From Nevskia sp. (lineage in GTDB: Bacteria; Pseudomonadota; Gammaproteobacteria; Nevskiales; Nevskiaceae): a stretch of DNA of 51,100 bases. The notes beneath the pieces were generated by a model. That model saw only the letters and a list, made by a program, of their open reading frames with translations, ran no database searches and was not told the origin of the DNA. The stretch is taken from the NCBI GenBank assembly GCA_028291645.1, contig JAQGNU010000073.1, positions 1-51,100 of the forward strand, written 5' to 3'. Position numbers and translations under genes: made by a program. Positions 9,006 through 17,974 of the stretch are shown piece by piece; position 1 is the stretch's first letter, and each line of letters starts with the position of its first letter.

Positions 9006-11843
9006 TCAGCGCGCCAGCAGCGGCTTCAGGAAGCGCCCGGTGTGCGAGCGGCGCGTCTTCGCAATCGCCTCGGGCGTGCCGCTGGCGATGATCTCGCCGC
9101 CGCCGCTGCCGCCTTCGGGGCCGAGGTCGATGATCCAGTCGGCGCGCTTGATGACATCGAGATTGTGTTCGATGACGACGATGGTGTTGCCAGCATCGCG
9201 TAGGCGCTCCAGCACTTTCAGCAGTTGCGCGACATCGTGGAAATGCAGGCCGGTGGTCGGCTCGTCGAGGATGTAGAGCGTCTGGCCGGTATCGCGCCGG
9301 CTCAGTTCCTTGGCGAGCTTGATGCGCTGCGCTTCACCGCCGGACAGCGTCGTCGCGTTCTGGCCGAGCGTGATGTACGACAGGCCGACATCCATCAGCG
9401 TTTCCAGTTTGCGCGCCAGCGCCGGCACCGGCTTGAAGAACGCGAGGCCGTCTTCGACCGTCATGTTCAGCACTTCGTCGATGCCCTTGCCCTTGTAGCG
9501 GATCTCCAGAGTCTCGCGGTTGTAGCGGCGGCCACGGCAGGTATCGCAGGTGACGTAGACATCCGGCAGGAAATGCATCTCGACCTTGATAACGCCATCG
9601 CCCTCGCAGGTTTCGCAGCGACCACCCTTGACGTTGAAGCTGAAGCGTCCAGCTTCATAACCGCGCGCCCGCGATTCCGGCACCTGTGCGAACAGTTCGC
9701 GGATCGGCGTGAACAGACCGGTGTACGTCGCCGGATTACTGCGCGGCGTGCGGCCGATCGGCGACTGGTCGATGTCGATCACCTTGTCCAGATGCTCGAG
9801 CCCTTCGATCGCATCGCATTCGGCGTGCCGCGTACCGGCATTGTTCAGCGCGCGCGCAGCGAAACCGAGCAGCGTGTCGTTGATCAGCGTCGACTTGCCG
9901 GAGCCAGACACACCGGTGATGCAGGTGAACAGGCCTACCGGAATTTCGGCGGTGACGTTCTTCAGGTTGTTGCCGCGCGCGCCGCGCAGCACGATCTGCT
10001 TTTTCGGATCGGGCGTGACGCGCTGCTTCGGCACCGGCACCGCTTCGCTGCCGGCGAGATAGCGCCCGGTGAGCGAATCCTTGTTGCCGACGATCTGCTT
10101 CGGCGTGCCCTGCGCGATGATGCGGCCGCCGTGCACGCCGGCACCCGGACCGATGTCGACGACGTGATCGGCCGCGCGGATCGCCTCTTCGTCGTGCTCG
10201 ACCACGATCACGGTGTTGCCGAGATCGCGCAGATGCACCAGCGTTTTCAGCAGGCGCTCGTTGTCGCGCTGATGCAGGCCGATCGACGGTTCGTCGAGCA
10301 CGTACATCACGCCGACCAGGCCGGCACCGATCTGCGAGGCCAGACGGATGCGCTGCGCTTCGCCGCCGGATAAGGTTTCCGCCGAGCGCGACAAAGTCAG
10401 ATAATCGAGGCCAACATTGTTGAGAAAGCCGAGACGCGCACCGATCTCTTTCAGGATCTTGTCGGCGATCTCGCCCTTGTGGCCGGGCAGATGCATCTGC
10501 TTGAAGAATTCTTCCGCGTCGCGCACGGAAAGTGCCACGATCTGCGGCAGGCTGCGCTCGGCGACGAACACATGCCGCGCCGCGCGATTGAGCCGCTCGC
10601 CGCCGCAGTCCGGGCAGGGTTTGTCGGACAGATACTTCGACAGCTCCTCGCGCACCGCCAGCGATTCGGTTTCCTTGTAGCGCCGCTCCAGATTCGGTAG
10701 CACGCCTTCGAAACGGTGCGTACGCGTGACCGTGCGGCCGCGCTCGTCGCCGTACTCGAACACGATCTTGTCTTCGCCGCTGCCGTGCAGAATGACGTTC
10801 TGCGCCTTCTTCGGCAGCTTCTCGAACGGCACATCGGTGGCGAACTTGTAGTGCTGCGCCAGCGAGGAAATCAGCGCCCAGTAATACGCATTGCGCCGAT
10901 CCCAGCCGCGGATCGCGCCGTCGGCGAGGGTTGCTTCCGGATGCGTCACCACGCGATCCGGATCGAACACCTGCAGCATGCCGAGACCATCGCAGGTCGG
11001 GCAGGCGCCGGTCGGGCTGTTGAACGAGAACAGCCGCGGTTCCAGATCTTCCAGCGAATAGCCATCATGCGGACAGGCCATGCGCGAGGAAAACGTAATG
11101 TCGGGCGTCGCGACCTTGGCATCCGCGCCGTAGGGCGCAATCAGCGCAAGGCCGTCCGATAGCCGCAGCGCGGTCTCGAACGATTCGGTGATGCGCTGCT
11201 TGATGTCCGCCCGCACCTTGAAGCGATCGACGACGATCTCGATATCGTGCTTGAGCTTGCGGTTCAGCACCGGCGCTTCGTCCAGCTCGACCACCTTGCC
11301 GTCGACGCGCGCACGCACGAAACCCTGCGCACGCATCTGCTCGAACCACTCCGCATGCTCGCCCTTGCGGCCGCGCACCACCGGTGCGAGCAGCATCCAC
11401 GCCGACTCCTGCGGCAGCGCCAGCACGTGATCGACCATCTGCGCGACGCTCTGCGCTTCGAGTGCCACTTCCGGATGGTTCGGGCAGTACGCCACGCCGA
11501 CGCGCGCATACAGCAGGCGCAGGTAGTCGTAGATTTCGGTGACGGTGCCGACGGTCGAACGCGGATTGTGCGAAGTCGATTTCTGCTCGATCGAAATCGC
11601 CGGCGACAGGCCTTCGATCGAATCGACATCCGGCTTCTGCATCATCGACAGGAACTGCCGCGCATACGCCGATAGCGACTCGACATAACGCCGCTGACCT
11701 TCGGCGTACAACGTATCGAACGCCAGCGAAGACTTGCCGGAACCGGACAGGCCGGTAATGACGATCAACTTATCGCGCGGCAGATCCAGCGAGACGTTCT
11801 TGAGATTGTGCGTGCGCGCACCGCGGATGCGGATGAAATCCAT
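9006..11843 (-). CDS. uvrA: Excinuclease ABC subunit A (UvrA)
   Basis: 945-residue damage-recognition ATPase of nucleotide excision repair, acting as a dimer with UvrB. Two ABC modules are visible: Walker [10 protein letters not shown] near residue 35 and GVSGSGKST in the second half, each with its LSGGEAQRI signature. Zinc-finger cysteines appear in [18 protein letters not shown] and CETCEGDG...CDTCRGRR. Length is normal. The ATG at 11843 matches the usual [15 protein letters not shown] start; a TTG at 11864 would add seven residues. I looked for a LexA box upstream and did not find one. Confidence 0.98.
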   Translation of the reverse strand: MDFIRIRGARTHNLKNVSLDLPRDKLIVITGLSGSGKSSLAFDTLYAEGQRRYVESLSAYARQFLSMMQKPDVDSIEGLSPAISIEQKSTSHNPRSTVGTVTEIYDYLRLLYARVGVAYCPNHPEVALEAQSVAQMVDHVLALPQESAWMLLAPVVRGRKGEHAEWFEQMRAQGFVRARVDGKVVELDEAPVLNRKLKHDIEIVVDRFKVRADIKQRITESFETALRLSDGLALIAPYGADAKVATPDITFSSRMACPHDGYSLEDLEPRLFSFNSPTGACPTCDGLGMLQVFDPDRVVTHPEATLADGAIRGWDRRNAYYWALISSLAQHYKFATDVPFEKLPKKAQNVILHGSGEDKIVFEYGDERGRTVTRTHRFEGVLPNLERRYKETESLAVREELSKYLSDKPCPDCGGERLNRAARHVFVAERSLPQIVALSVRDAEEFFKQMHLPGHKGEIADKILKEIGARLGFLNNVGLDYLTLSRSAETLSGGEAQRIRLASQIGAGLVGVMYVLDEPSIGLHQRDNERLLKTLVHLRDLGNTVIVVEHDEEAIRAADHVVDIGPGAGVHGGRIIAQGTPKQIVGNKDSLTGRYLAGSEAVPVPKQRVTPDPKKQIVLRGARGNNLKNVTAEIPVGLFTCITGVSGSGKSTLINDTLLGFAARALNNAGTRHAECDAIEGLEHLDKVIDIDQSPIGRTPRSNPATYTGLFTPIRELFAQVPESRARGYEAGRFSFNVKGGRCETCEGDGVIKVEMHFLPDVYVTCDTCRGRRYNRETLEIRYKGKGIDEVLNMTVEDGLAFFKPVPALARKLETLMDVGLSYITLGQNATTLSGGEAQRIKLAKELSRRDTGQTLYILDEPTTGLHFHDVAQLLKVLERLRDAGNTIVVIEHNLDVIKRADWIIDLGPEGGSGGGEIIASGTPEAIAKTRRSHTGRFLKPLLAR

Positions 11844-12089
11844 ACTGACTGAACGAGGGCCCAAACCACTTACTATACGGACATCCGCCGGCCCGCGGCA
11901 TTACGCCGCACCACGCTCCCAACCGGGGCGTCTGGCACGCGCCGGGAAACGCTGCCGCCGCCTGGGTTTGCAGCGATCTGGCGTTGCGGCAGCCGCTGGC
12001 CGACTGGCAGTAAGCTATCGTTCAAGACCACAGCATCGCGCGTCGCGAACCACGCGAACCCGGCGCCGACCCTCTCATAAGGAAAGCTC

Positions 12090-12632
12090 ATGGCACTCGG
12101 CATCGCCGTACTCACCGTCTCCGACACCCGCACGCTGGCCGACGACAAATCCGGCAACTTGCTGGTCGAACGCATCGAGGCCAGCGGCCACAGGCTGGCC
12201 GCGCGCGAAATCTGCAGCGACGACCGCTTCGTCATCCGCGCGCGCCTGAGCAGCTGGCTGATCGATCCGGCGATCGACGCGATCATCACCACCGGCGGCA
12301 CCGGCCTCACCGGCCGCGACCTGATTCCGGAAGCGGTGACGCCGCTGCTCGATCGCATCACCGACGGCTTCGGCGAACTGTTCCGCTGGCTGTCGTACGC
12401 GGACATCGGCGCCTCGGCGCTGCAATCGCGCGCACTCGCCGGCAGCGCCAACGGCCGCCTGCTGTTCTGCCTGCCAGGCTCGCGCGGCGCCTGCGAACTC
12501 GGCTGGGACAAGATCATCGAACCACAATTGAACGTCGACACGCGTCCCTGCAACCTGGCCGAACTGCTGCCGCGGCTGCGCGAACCGGCAGATCGTCCGG
12601 CGACCAAGAAAGGGCCTTCGCGCCGCGATTGA
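12090..12632 (+). CDS. moaB: Molybdenum cofactor biosynthesis protein B (MoaB)
   Basis: 180 residues of the MoaB/MogA fold, which adenylylates or binds molybdopterin during cofactor assembly. Motifs seen: AVLTVSDTR near the N-terminus, [13 protein letters not shown] (substrate loop), and [18 protein letters not shown] near the C-terminus. AAGGA lies about seven bases upstream of the ATG. It is a single gene between uvrA and queA, with no other cofactor genes in view. The C-terminal tail (about 15 residues, basic) is somewhat longer than in E. coli MoaB. Confidence 0.93.
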   Translation: MALGIAVLTVSDTRTLADDKSGNLLVERIEASGHRLAAREICSDDRFVIRARLSSWLIDPAIDAIITTGGTGLTGRDLIPEAVTPLLDRITDGFGELFRWLSYADIGASALQSRALAGSANGRLLFCLPGSRGACELGWDKIIEPQLNVDTRPCNLAELLPRLREPADRPATKKGPSRRD

Positions 12633-12640
12633 GGTGCACG

Positions 12641-13702
12641 TTACTCCACATGCCGCGGCAACCACATCGCATCGCCATAGCTGAAGAAGCGATAGCGCGC
12701 CTGCACTGCATGCCGGTACGCCGCCATTACACGCACGTGGCCGGCAAACGCGCTGACCAGCATCAGCAGCGTGCTTTCCGGCAGATGGAAATTGGTCAGC
12801 AGCGCATCCACTGCAGCGAAGCGATAGCCCGGCGTGATGAAGATGCGCGTCTCGCCCGGCCCCGCCTGCAGCGCATCGCCGCGCGTGCCGCCGTGCTGCT
12901 CGGCATGAATCGCCGCTGCGGATTCCAGCGCACGCACGCTGGTGGTGCCGATCGCGACGACGCGGCCACCAGCCGCACGCGTAAGCGCATACGCCTGCGC
13001 CAGCGCGGGCGAAATCGAATAGCGCTCCGCGTGCATGCGATGCTCGGCGAGATCGTCCACCCGCAGCGGCTGGAACGTGCCGGCGCCGACGTGCAAGGTC
13101 AGCGTCTCGATGCGCGCGCCGCGCGCGCGCATCGCATCGAGCAGCGCCTCGTCGAAATGCAAGCCTGCGGTCGGTGCCGCCACCGCGCCCGGCGTCTGCG
13201 CGAAGATCGTCTGGTAGCGCTCGCGGTCGCCGGCTTCGTCGGCGCGCTCGATGTACGGCGGCAGCGGAATGTGGCCGACACGCTCCAGCAGATCGAGCAC
13301 CGTGCCCTCGCCCTGCAGCCGCAGCCGATAGAACGGCTCCTCGCGCGCTTCAACCATCAGCACATCGGCGCAACCGTCGACGCGAACTTCCCCGCCCGGC
13401 CGCAGCGGCTTGCTCGCGCGCACCTGCGCCAGAAAACTGTGCGCGTCGAGCAGACGCTCCAGCAGAATCTCGACGCGCCCGCCGCTGGCCTTCTCGCCGA
13501 ACAGCCGCGCCGGAATCACCCGCGTATCGTTGAACACCAGCAGATCGCCGACACCAAGCTGCGCCGGCAGATCGCGAATCATCCGATCCGCCAGCGCCGC
13601 ACCCGACTCCAGGCACAGCAGCCGCGACTCGCCGCGCCGCTCGGGCGGCCGCTGTGCAATCAGCTCCGGCGGCAGTGAATAGTTGAAATCGGAACGTCGC
13701 AT
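12641..13702 (-). CDS. queA: S-adenosylmethionine:tRNA ribosyltransferase-isomerase (QueA)
   Basis: 353 residues. QueA transfers and isomerises the ribosyl part of AdoMet onto preQ1-modified tRNA, making epoxyqueuosine. The sequence shows the family start [18 protein letters not shown], then [22 protein letters not shown] and the C-terminal [17 protein letters not shown]. The ATG at 13700-13702 gives the normal length; the open frame continues upstream to 13810 only because of the tRNA region. It ends eight bases from the converging moaB stop. No tgt gene follows in this direction within the window. Confidence 0.97.
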   Translation of the reverse strand: MRRSDFNYSLPPELIAQRPPERRGESRLLCLESGAALADRMIRDLPAQLGVGDLLVFNDTRVIPARLFGEKASGGRVEILLERLLDAHSFLAQVRASKPLRPGGEVRVDGCADVLMVEAREEPFYRLRLQGEGTVLDLLERVGHIPLPPYIERADEAGDRERYQTIFAQTPGAVAAPTAGLHFDEALLDAMRARGARIETLTLHVGAGTFQPLRVDDLAEHRMHAERYSISPALAQAYALTRAAGGRVVAIGTTSVRALESAAAIHAEQHGGTRGDALQAGPGETRIFITPGYRFAAVDALLTNFHLPESTLLMLVSAFAGHVRVMAAYRHAVQARYRFFSYGDAMWLPRHVE

Positions 13703-13810
13703 GGGGTCGCGATTGTACGCGGCAGCGCAGCCACGACGCCGACAGAATTTGCAAACGACACACGAAACGCCACGCCGATCCCGCACAAGCCCGCTATAAT
13801 TCGCGCCCAA

Positions 13811-13898
13811 GCCTGGGTGGCGGAATCGGTAGACGCAGTGGACTCAAAATCCACCGGGGTAACCCCCCGTGAGAGTTCGAGTCTCTCCCTAGGCACCA
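13811..13898 (+). tRNA. tRNA-Leu(CAA)
   Basis: 88 nucleotides including an encoded CCA. The acceptor stem is GCCTGGG with CCTAGGC (one G-U pair), the anticodon stem is GTGGA/TCCAC around the loop CTCAAAA (anticodon CAA), the variable arm is long as in class II tRNAs, and the T arm is GAGAG-TTCGAGT-CTCTC. The accessory island starts just downstream, a common arrangement for tRNA-associated insertions. Confidence 0.95.
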
Positions 13899-14190
13899 GT
13901 CAAACCATTCGACCCCTCTGACATGGCAGTGGCGCGCACCGCCATCAAACCATAATTCACCCCGGTCGATGGATGCCACATTTCTTAATCTTAAGATCTA
14001 ACACCTCCGGTGTAGTCCGCCGACGGCGGTAGTAAGGCACACAGACCGAACATAGCTTCCACCGTTGGATTCCCTAAAACGTAGAGAGCGCAGTCTTGAG
14101 CAAAATGCGATAGTGCATTTGGTCAACCTGCAGAATCGCGAGGGCGTTGCAAGTACATAAGTAGGCTGCGATGACCAACCAGGGGGACTA
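13899..14190. promoter_or_regulatory. Leader region of the MazG/TS/UDG operon with small inverted repeats
   Basis: No gene seen in these 292 bases. Base composition becomes more AT-rich from about 13980. Visible structure: a perfect 10-bp palindrome ATCTTAAGAT (13988-13997), two short hairpins close together near 14003-14030 (ACACC/GGTGT and CCGCC/GGCGG), and an inverted repeat AAATGC...GCATTT at 14103-14120. These are candidates for an operator or a structured 5' leader of the operon beginning at 14191. No integrase or attachment repeat is recognisable. Confidence 0.35.
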
Positions 14191-15117
14191 GTGACAAAAC
14201 CTAAAATACCGTCGCCGCTGACGTTCCGTGACTACCAAAAGGGCGCAACCGAAACAGACCATACCGGCGAAAATCCTCAGGATGGCACCCTGGTCGCGGT
14301 TCTGGGGTTAGCTGGTGAGTCCGGTGATTTAGCCACGCAGTTCAAGAAGCGATTGCGAGATGGCGACAGCTATACACTGTATCCCGAGCAATGTGCGGAA
14401 GAGTTGGGGGATATTTTGTGGTACGCGTCAACCCTGTGTTCGAAACTGGGGCTCAGCCTGGAGGACGTAGCTCAAAAAAATCTGACGAAAACCAAGGCGC
14501 GCTGGAAGGCCCAATCGACTAGCAGTGGAGTTCGCCCACTGCTCGACGCTGCGAGCCCCGCCTCCGAACAGATACCACGCCGCTTCACGGTGACTTTTTC
14601 TGAGACGCAAAAGAATGGCCGCAATCGCGTACAGCTAACTAGAGATGGCAAACCGTGCGGCGCCAGTCTCACTGATAATTCTTATTTTGAGGATGGATAC
14701 AGATTTCACGATATTTTTCATCTGGCCTATGCGGCCGTACTTGGATGGTCCCCGGTAACGCGGAAGCTCTTGGGCTGTAAGCGACGGAGCGATGCAAGCG
14801 TTGACGAAATCGAGGACGGGGGCAGAGCGAGCGTGATTGAGGAAGGGATTTCCGCACTAGTTTTCCAATATGCCGATAAACACAACAATCTCGATGGCGT
14901 TGGCCGAATCGACTCTGAACACCTCTCATTAATTGCTCGCCTCGTTGCAGGCTTGGAAGTCGCAGAGGCTTCGTTAGGCGAGTGGGAGTACGCAATACTT
15001 ACCGGCTACCGAGTTTTTCGATTACTCAACCGCAACAAAGGTGGCGAGGTAACCGTTGATCTCACCGCACGCACGCTCACCTACAAAAGTGGGGCGGGCA
15101 CCAGCAATGATCTTTAA
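14191..15117 (+). CDS. MazG-type nucleotide pyrophosphohydrolase with extra C-terminal domain
   Basis: 308 residues, first gene of a three-gene operon. Residues about 10-105 form a MazG-like all-alpha pyrophosphohydrolase: GLAGESGD (Glu43, Asp46) and EELGDILWYA (Glu71, Asp74) are the metal-binding ExxE/ExxD pair, followed by SLEDVAQKNLTK. Such enzymes hydrolyse (d)NTPs to (d)NMPs and pyrophosphate. Residues about 130-305 form a second domain with YRFHDIFHLAY (His173, Asp174, His177) and ASVIEEGISALVF, a pattern that suggests further metal binding; from memory similar C-terminal domains occur on other MazG proteins, unverified. The GTG start has AGGGGG seven bases upstream. Codon use is AT-richer than in flanking genes. 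Nucleotide substrate unknown. Confidence 0.8.
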   Translation: MTKPKIPSPLTFRDYQKGATETDHTGENPQDGTLVAVLGLAGESGDLATQFKKRLRDGDSYTLYPEQCAEELGDILWYASTLCSKLGLSLEDVAQKNLTKTKARWKAQSTSSGVRPLLDAASPASEQIPRRFTVTFSETQKNGRNRVQLTRDGKPCGASLTDNSYFEDGYRFHDIFHLAYAAVLGWSPVTRKLLGCKRRSDASVDEIEDGGRASVIEEGISALVFQYADKHNNLDGVGRIDSEHLSLIARLVAGLEVAEASLGEWEYAILTGYRVFRLLNRNKGGEVTVDLTARTLTYKSGAGTSNDL

Positions 15118-15790
15118 GGCTGAATCACCAATTGAAGCTTGGCGAGCGACGTCACGACATTTATTGGATTCACACAAAGAAGCATATAACGTGCTGGTAA
15201 AGTTTAAGAGCGATCACGTTGACGAATCGCTCATGTATGACTTCGATCCTTCGACAGTTAGTTCGAAACTTGATCGAATTGGCGACGTAGCTAATACGAT
15301 ATTTCCCATGCGCACGTGGGAAAATAGCGCCGATCGAGCATCGTTTTACGACCGCTACCACCGAGCACATGCACGCGGGCACACTAAATCATGGGGCACC
15401 TATTTTGGTCGCTTCATCGATTTCGGAGATAGCAACGTCAATCAGTTGGAGAATGTCATTCGGGCACACCAAAATTGGCCAGGATCACATCGGGCCGCAT
15501 TTCTGATGCATGCATCTTCAGCCGAAACAGATAATTTGCGCCCTCGCGGTGGTCCCTGCCTGCAGTATGTCCAATTTAATTGTCCAACCCGTAGGACAAT
15601 GTCGTTAACAGCGGTCTACAGAAATCATGACTATTGCAATAAGGCGCTCGGTAATTTTTTTGGCCTAAATCGACTTCTCACGTTTGTCTGTTCTGAGACA
15701 GGCCGAATTGCCTCTTCCGTTACCTGCCTCTCAATTCACGCTTATTTCGATGTGGCTCTTTCGACACAGCGGCAATTGGCAAGACTTTGA
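15107..15790 (+). CDS. Thymidylate-synthase-like protein
   Basis: 227 residues, second gene of the operon. The C-terminal half matches the thymidylate synthase / dCMP hydroxymethylase fold: RGGPCLQYVQFN aligns with the PPCH...QF active-site segment, with Cys151 at the nucleophile position. YRNHDY (Arg172, Asp175) matches the phosphate-binding YxRSxD, ALGNFFGLNRLL matches the nucleotide-contact helix, and SIHAYFD matches the HxY that closes the site. WGTYFGRF near residue 96 resembles the TS N-terminal YGxQW region. It is shorter and far more divergent than cellular ThyA, and the base-contact residue is not clearly conserved, so it could be a dUMP/dCMP (hydroxy)methylase or a nucleotide sensor. 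Its ATG overlaps the previous gene by 11 bases. Confidence 0.75.
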   Translation: MIFKAESPIEAWRATSRHLLDSHKEAYNVLVKFKSDHVDESLMYDFDPSTVSSKLDRIGDVANTIFPMRTWENSADRASFYDRYHRAHARGHTKSWGTYFGRFIDFGDSNVNQLENVIRAHQNWPGSHRAAFLMHASSAETDNLRPRGGPCLQYVQFNCPTRRTMSLTAVYRNHDYCNKALGNFFGLNRLLTFVCSETGRIASSVTCLSIHAYFDVALSTQRQLARL

Positions 15791-15795
15791 CAGCA

Positions 15796-16914
15796 ATGAT
15801 GACTAACTCGCACCACTTTGACGAGCTTTGCAGCAAAGTTCGATTTTGTACTCGGTGTCCACGAATGGACGAAAGCGCGAGGGTTCTGTCTAGAGCCGCC
15901 GGGCCATTAAATGCACCAATAATGTTTATTGGCGAGGCACCTGGACGACTAGGCGCTGATGCATCCGAGATTCCTTTTCATGGCGACAAAGCCGGCCACA
16001 ATTTCGAAGACCTCCTAGAATTTTCTGGACTGGATCGATCGCGCATCTTTGTGACGAATGCCGCACTTTGCAATCCCAAAGACATTGATGGCAATAACTC
16101 GACGCCTACCAAGGTAGAAATTCAGAACTGTTCATCCTATCTTCGGGAACAAATCGAACTCGTCAACCCAAAGATAGTTGTGACGCTTGGTGCAGTAGCT
16201 TTGAATGCGGTCGCTCAAATCGCTCCGCATGGTCTTGATGTATCGACCGGGGTACGCACTTCTAATAATTGGAACGGAAGGATATTAATTCCGCTCTATC
16301 ATCCTGGTAGCCGAGCAATGATTCATCGCAGCATGGCCAATCAGCGGTCAGACTATCAATTTGTTACTGAACAGCTGAATCGAATATCGGCTGGCCGTCG
16401 CCGTGTTACAGGTCATACTCGCAGCAAGGTTGCAGCCCTCGCACATGCACTCATATCCGCCAAGGGTTCTGTAAGTTACTTCGCGTTGCACAAGCTAGTT
16501 TTCTTAGTTGAATGGCAAGCTTGGTCTACTGTTGGACACTCGTTGACCAATGCATTTTTTATTCGGCAGAAAGACGGTCCCTATTGCACTGACCTCCACC
16601 TCGCAAAGCTTAGGAAGGCGCTATCCGCGTTGATTGTGGAGGGACCAAGTACACATCCAATATTGCAACTTTCACAGCGAGGCCTTTTCGAGACAGCTCA
16701 GCAATCAACGTTACCGCAGGAAGCACTAGATATAGTTAATCGCATAGTGCTTTCCACCAACGGATTAACAGACGCAGAGTTGAAAACGAAGGTTTATATG
16801 TCGACGCCGATGCGTTCTCTGCTGCGCGCTGAACGTACGCAGTTGCTTAATTTGTACAATGCCCCTATTAGCTTTGAAACACTGCAGAATAAAGCTTCCG
16901 CCATAACTACCTGA
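15796..16914 (+). CDS. Fe-S uracil-DNA glycosylase (family 4-like) fused to a Panacea (DUF4065) domain
   Basis: 372 residues, third gene of the operon. Residues 1-200 are a UDG-superfamily domain: cysteines 18, 21, 92 and 112 fit the [4Fe-4S] ligands of family 4 enzymes, GEAPG (46-50) is motif A, PFHGDKAG and FVTNAALCNP follow, and YHPGSRA (168-174) is the motif-B region. Such enzymes excise uracil or related bases from DNA. Residues about 206-345 resemble the Panacea/DUF4065 domain of antitoxin-type proteins (VAALAHALI...FALHKLVFLVEW, then RQKDGPYCTDL). I use the ATG at 15796; a TTG at 15787 would overlap the preceding stop. The AT-rich composition matches its operon partners. The fusion itself is unusual. 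Confidence 0.78.
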   Translation: MMTNSHHFDELCSKVRFCTRCPRMDESARVLSRAAGPLNAPIMFIGEAPGRLGADASEIPFHGDKAGHNFEDLLEFSGLDRSRIFVTNAALCNPKDIDGNNSTPTKVEIQNCSSYLREQIELVNPKIVVTLGAVALNAVAQIAPHGLDVSTGVRTSNNWNGRILIPLYHPGSRAMIHRSMANQRSDYQFVTEQLNRISAGRRRVTGHTRSKVAALAHALISAKGSVSYFALHKLVFLVEWQAWSTVGHSLTNAFFIRQKDGPYCTDLHLAKLRKALSALIVEGPSTHPILQLSQRGLFETAQQSTLPQEALDIVNRIVLSTNGLTDAELKTKVYMSTPMRSLLRAERTQLLNLYNAPISFETLQNKASAITT

Positions 16915-16966
16915 TTCGCGCTTCTAAGTATCGAAGCTTCGAGTTAACGGAGCAAATACATTCAGG

Positions 16967-17194
16967 TCACTGCCTCTCGAACGGATCGTCAACGCCGGCG
17001 AAGCCCTTAATCGCATCATCGCCACGCACGAGCTTGGCTTGTCCCCACTCGCGATAGGCGAACGGTGGCGACGGCGCACGTTTGATGGCTTCGCCAATCC
17101 AACGATCGGTACCCGGCGCGCAAGGGCAGTTCCAGGAAGTGCTGACAACCGAGACGAGGTAGCTCGCCGTCGCGGTTGCCAGCGATCGCTTCGT
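16967..17194 (-). pseudogene. Degraded stretch with a duplicated cysC fragment
   Basis: Between the island operon and cysC, a minus-strand frame without start codon runs from 17194 to a TGA at 16967. Its end reads KGFAGVDDPFE, almost the KGFTGIDDPFE of CysC. At DNA level 16977-17012 matches 17351-17386 inside cysC at 32 of 36 positions. The upstream part (GTDRWIGEAIKRAP...) is not recognised. I read this as a relic of a second cysC-like gene or of a partial duplication at the island edge. The rest of 16915-17247 holds no gene I can support. Confidence 0.45.
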
Positions 17195-17247
17195 TCAGGT
17201 CAATGTGCGATCGGTCAAGGAATTTGGGCGCACCGCCCCCACTCCGC

Positions 17248-17796
17248 TTACAGCAACTGATCTTTCTGCGGCAGCGCGACGATGCGCCGCACGCCGTCGT
17301 CGACCATGATCTTGCTGGTGTCGAGGTACAGGTCCGGATGCTCGGGTGCTTCGAACGGATCGTCGATGCCGGTGAAGCCCTTGATCTCGCCGCGGCGCGC
17401 CTTGCGGTAGAGCCCTTTGGGATCGCGCGTTTCGCACACCGCCAGCGGTGTGGAGATGTAGACCTCGTAGAAGCCGCCGAGCGGGCTGATGCGCGCACGC
17501 GCTTCTTCGCGTGCGCTGCGAAACGGCGCGATCGCCGCGCAGATGCAGATGCCGCCGTGCCGCGTGACTTCGCCGGCGACGTAGCCGATGCGGCGCAGGT
17601 TGAGCTCGCGGTCGGCGCGCGAGAAAGTCAGGCCGCTCGACAGCATCTCGCGCACGATGTCGCCGTCGAGCAGCGTTACCGCGCGCTGATGTTCGCTCTC
17701 GATGACTTCGCGCAGGCGCTCCGATAGCGTCGACTTGCCGGCGCCGGAGAGGCCGGTCATGAACACGGTGAAACCGCGACGTTGGCTGGCGGCCAT
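17248..17796 (-). CDS. cysC: Adenylylsulfate (APS) kinase
   Basis: 182 residues. CysC phosphorylates APS to PAPS in sulfate assimilation. Walker A is GLSGAGKST, followed by LLDGDIVREML (APS contact), ADRELNLRRIGYVA, GFYEVYISTPLAVCETRDPKG cut across the lid region, and IKGFTGIDDPFEAPEHPDL. The ATG at 17794-17796 has GGAG nine bases upstream; the TTG at 17802 is too close to it. No cysD/cysN sits beside it, so it stands alone here. A partial copy of its 3' half lies about 370 bases downstream. Confidence 0.95.
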   Translation of the reverse strand: MAASQRRGFTVFMTGLSGAGKSTLSERLREVIESEHQRAVTLLDGDIVREMLSSGLTFSRADRELNLRRIGYVAGEVTRHGGICICAAIAPFRSAREEARARISPLGGFYEVYISTPLAVCETRDPKGLYRKARRGEIKGFTGIDDPFEAPEHPDLYLDTSKIMVDDGVRRIVALPQKDQLL

Positions 17797-17872
17797 GCGC
17801 AAAAACTCCCTTGACTGTTAGCGGTTCGCAGCGATCGGCGCGACGGCGCCAGCGCTGCGATCCCGGTGACGG

Positions 17873-17893
17873 CGCCCGGTTATCGACCCGGGC
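17873..17893. other. Small hairpin GCCCGG/CCGGGC upstream of cysC
   Basis: A 6-bp perfect stem encloses a loop containing TTATCGA. It lies between the divergent ends of cysC (5') and the DUF2845 gene (3'). It has no U tract, so it is not a classical terminator. A very similar stem-loop with the same loop core occurs at 33888-33914. Confidence 0.35.
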
Positions 17894-17974
17894 TTATAGC
17901 TGACGAGTTTAACCATAGACCCCGACACTTCGCGTTCTATGCTTATAGCCAAAGGCCGTTGGCAAAATGCATCG

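Noticed and set aside
11844..12089. LexA box upstream of uvrA
   Set aside because: No CTGT-N8-ACAG-like sequence was seen in the intergenic region.
13794..13979. Open frame across tRNA-Leu
   Set aside because: The region is a complete tRNA with all arms paired; the frame is incidental.
13811..17247. Direct repeat of the tRNA-Leu 3' end as an att site
   Set aside because: Only a 7-base TTCGAGT-type match near 16940 was found, which is expected by chance. No true duplicate of the tRNA end is visible in the window.
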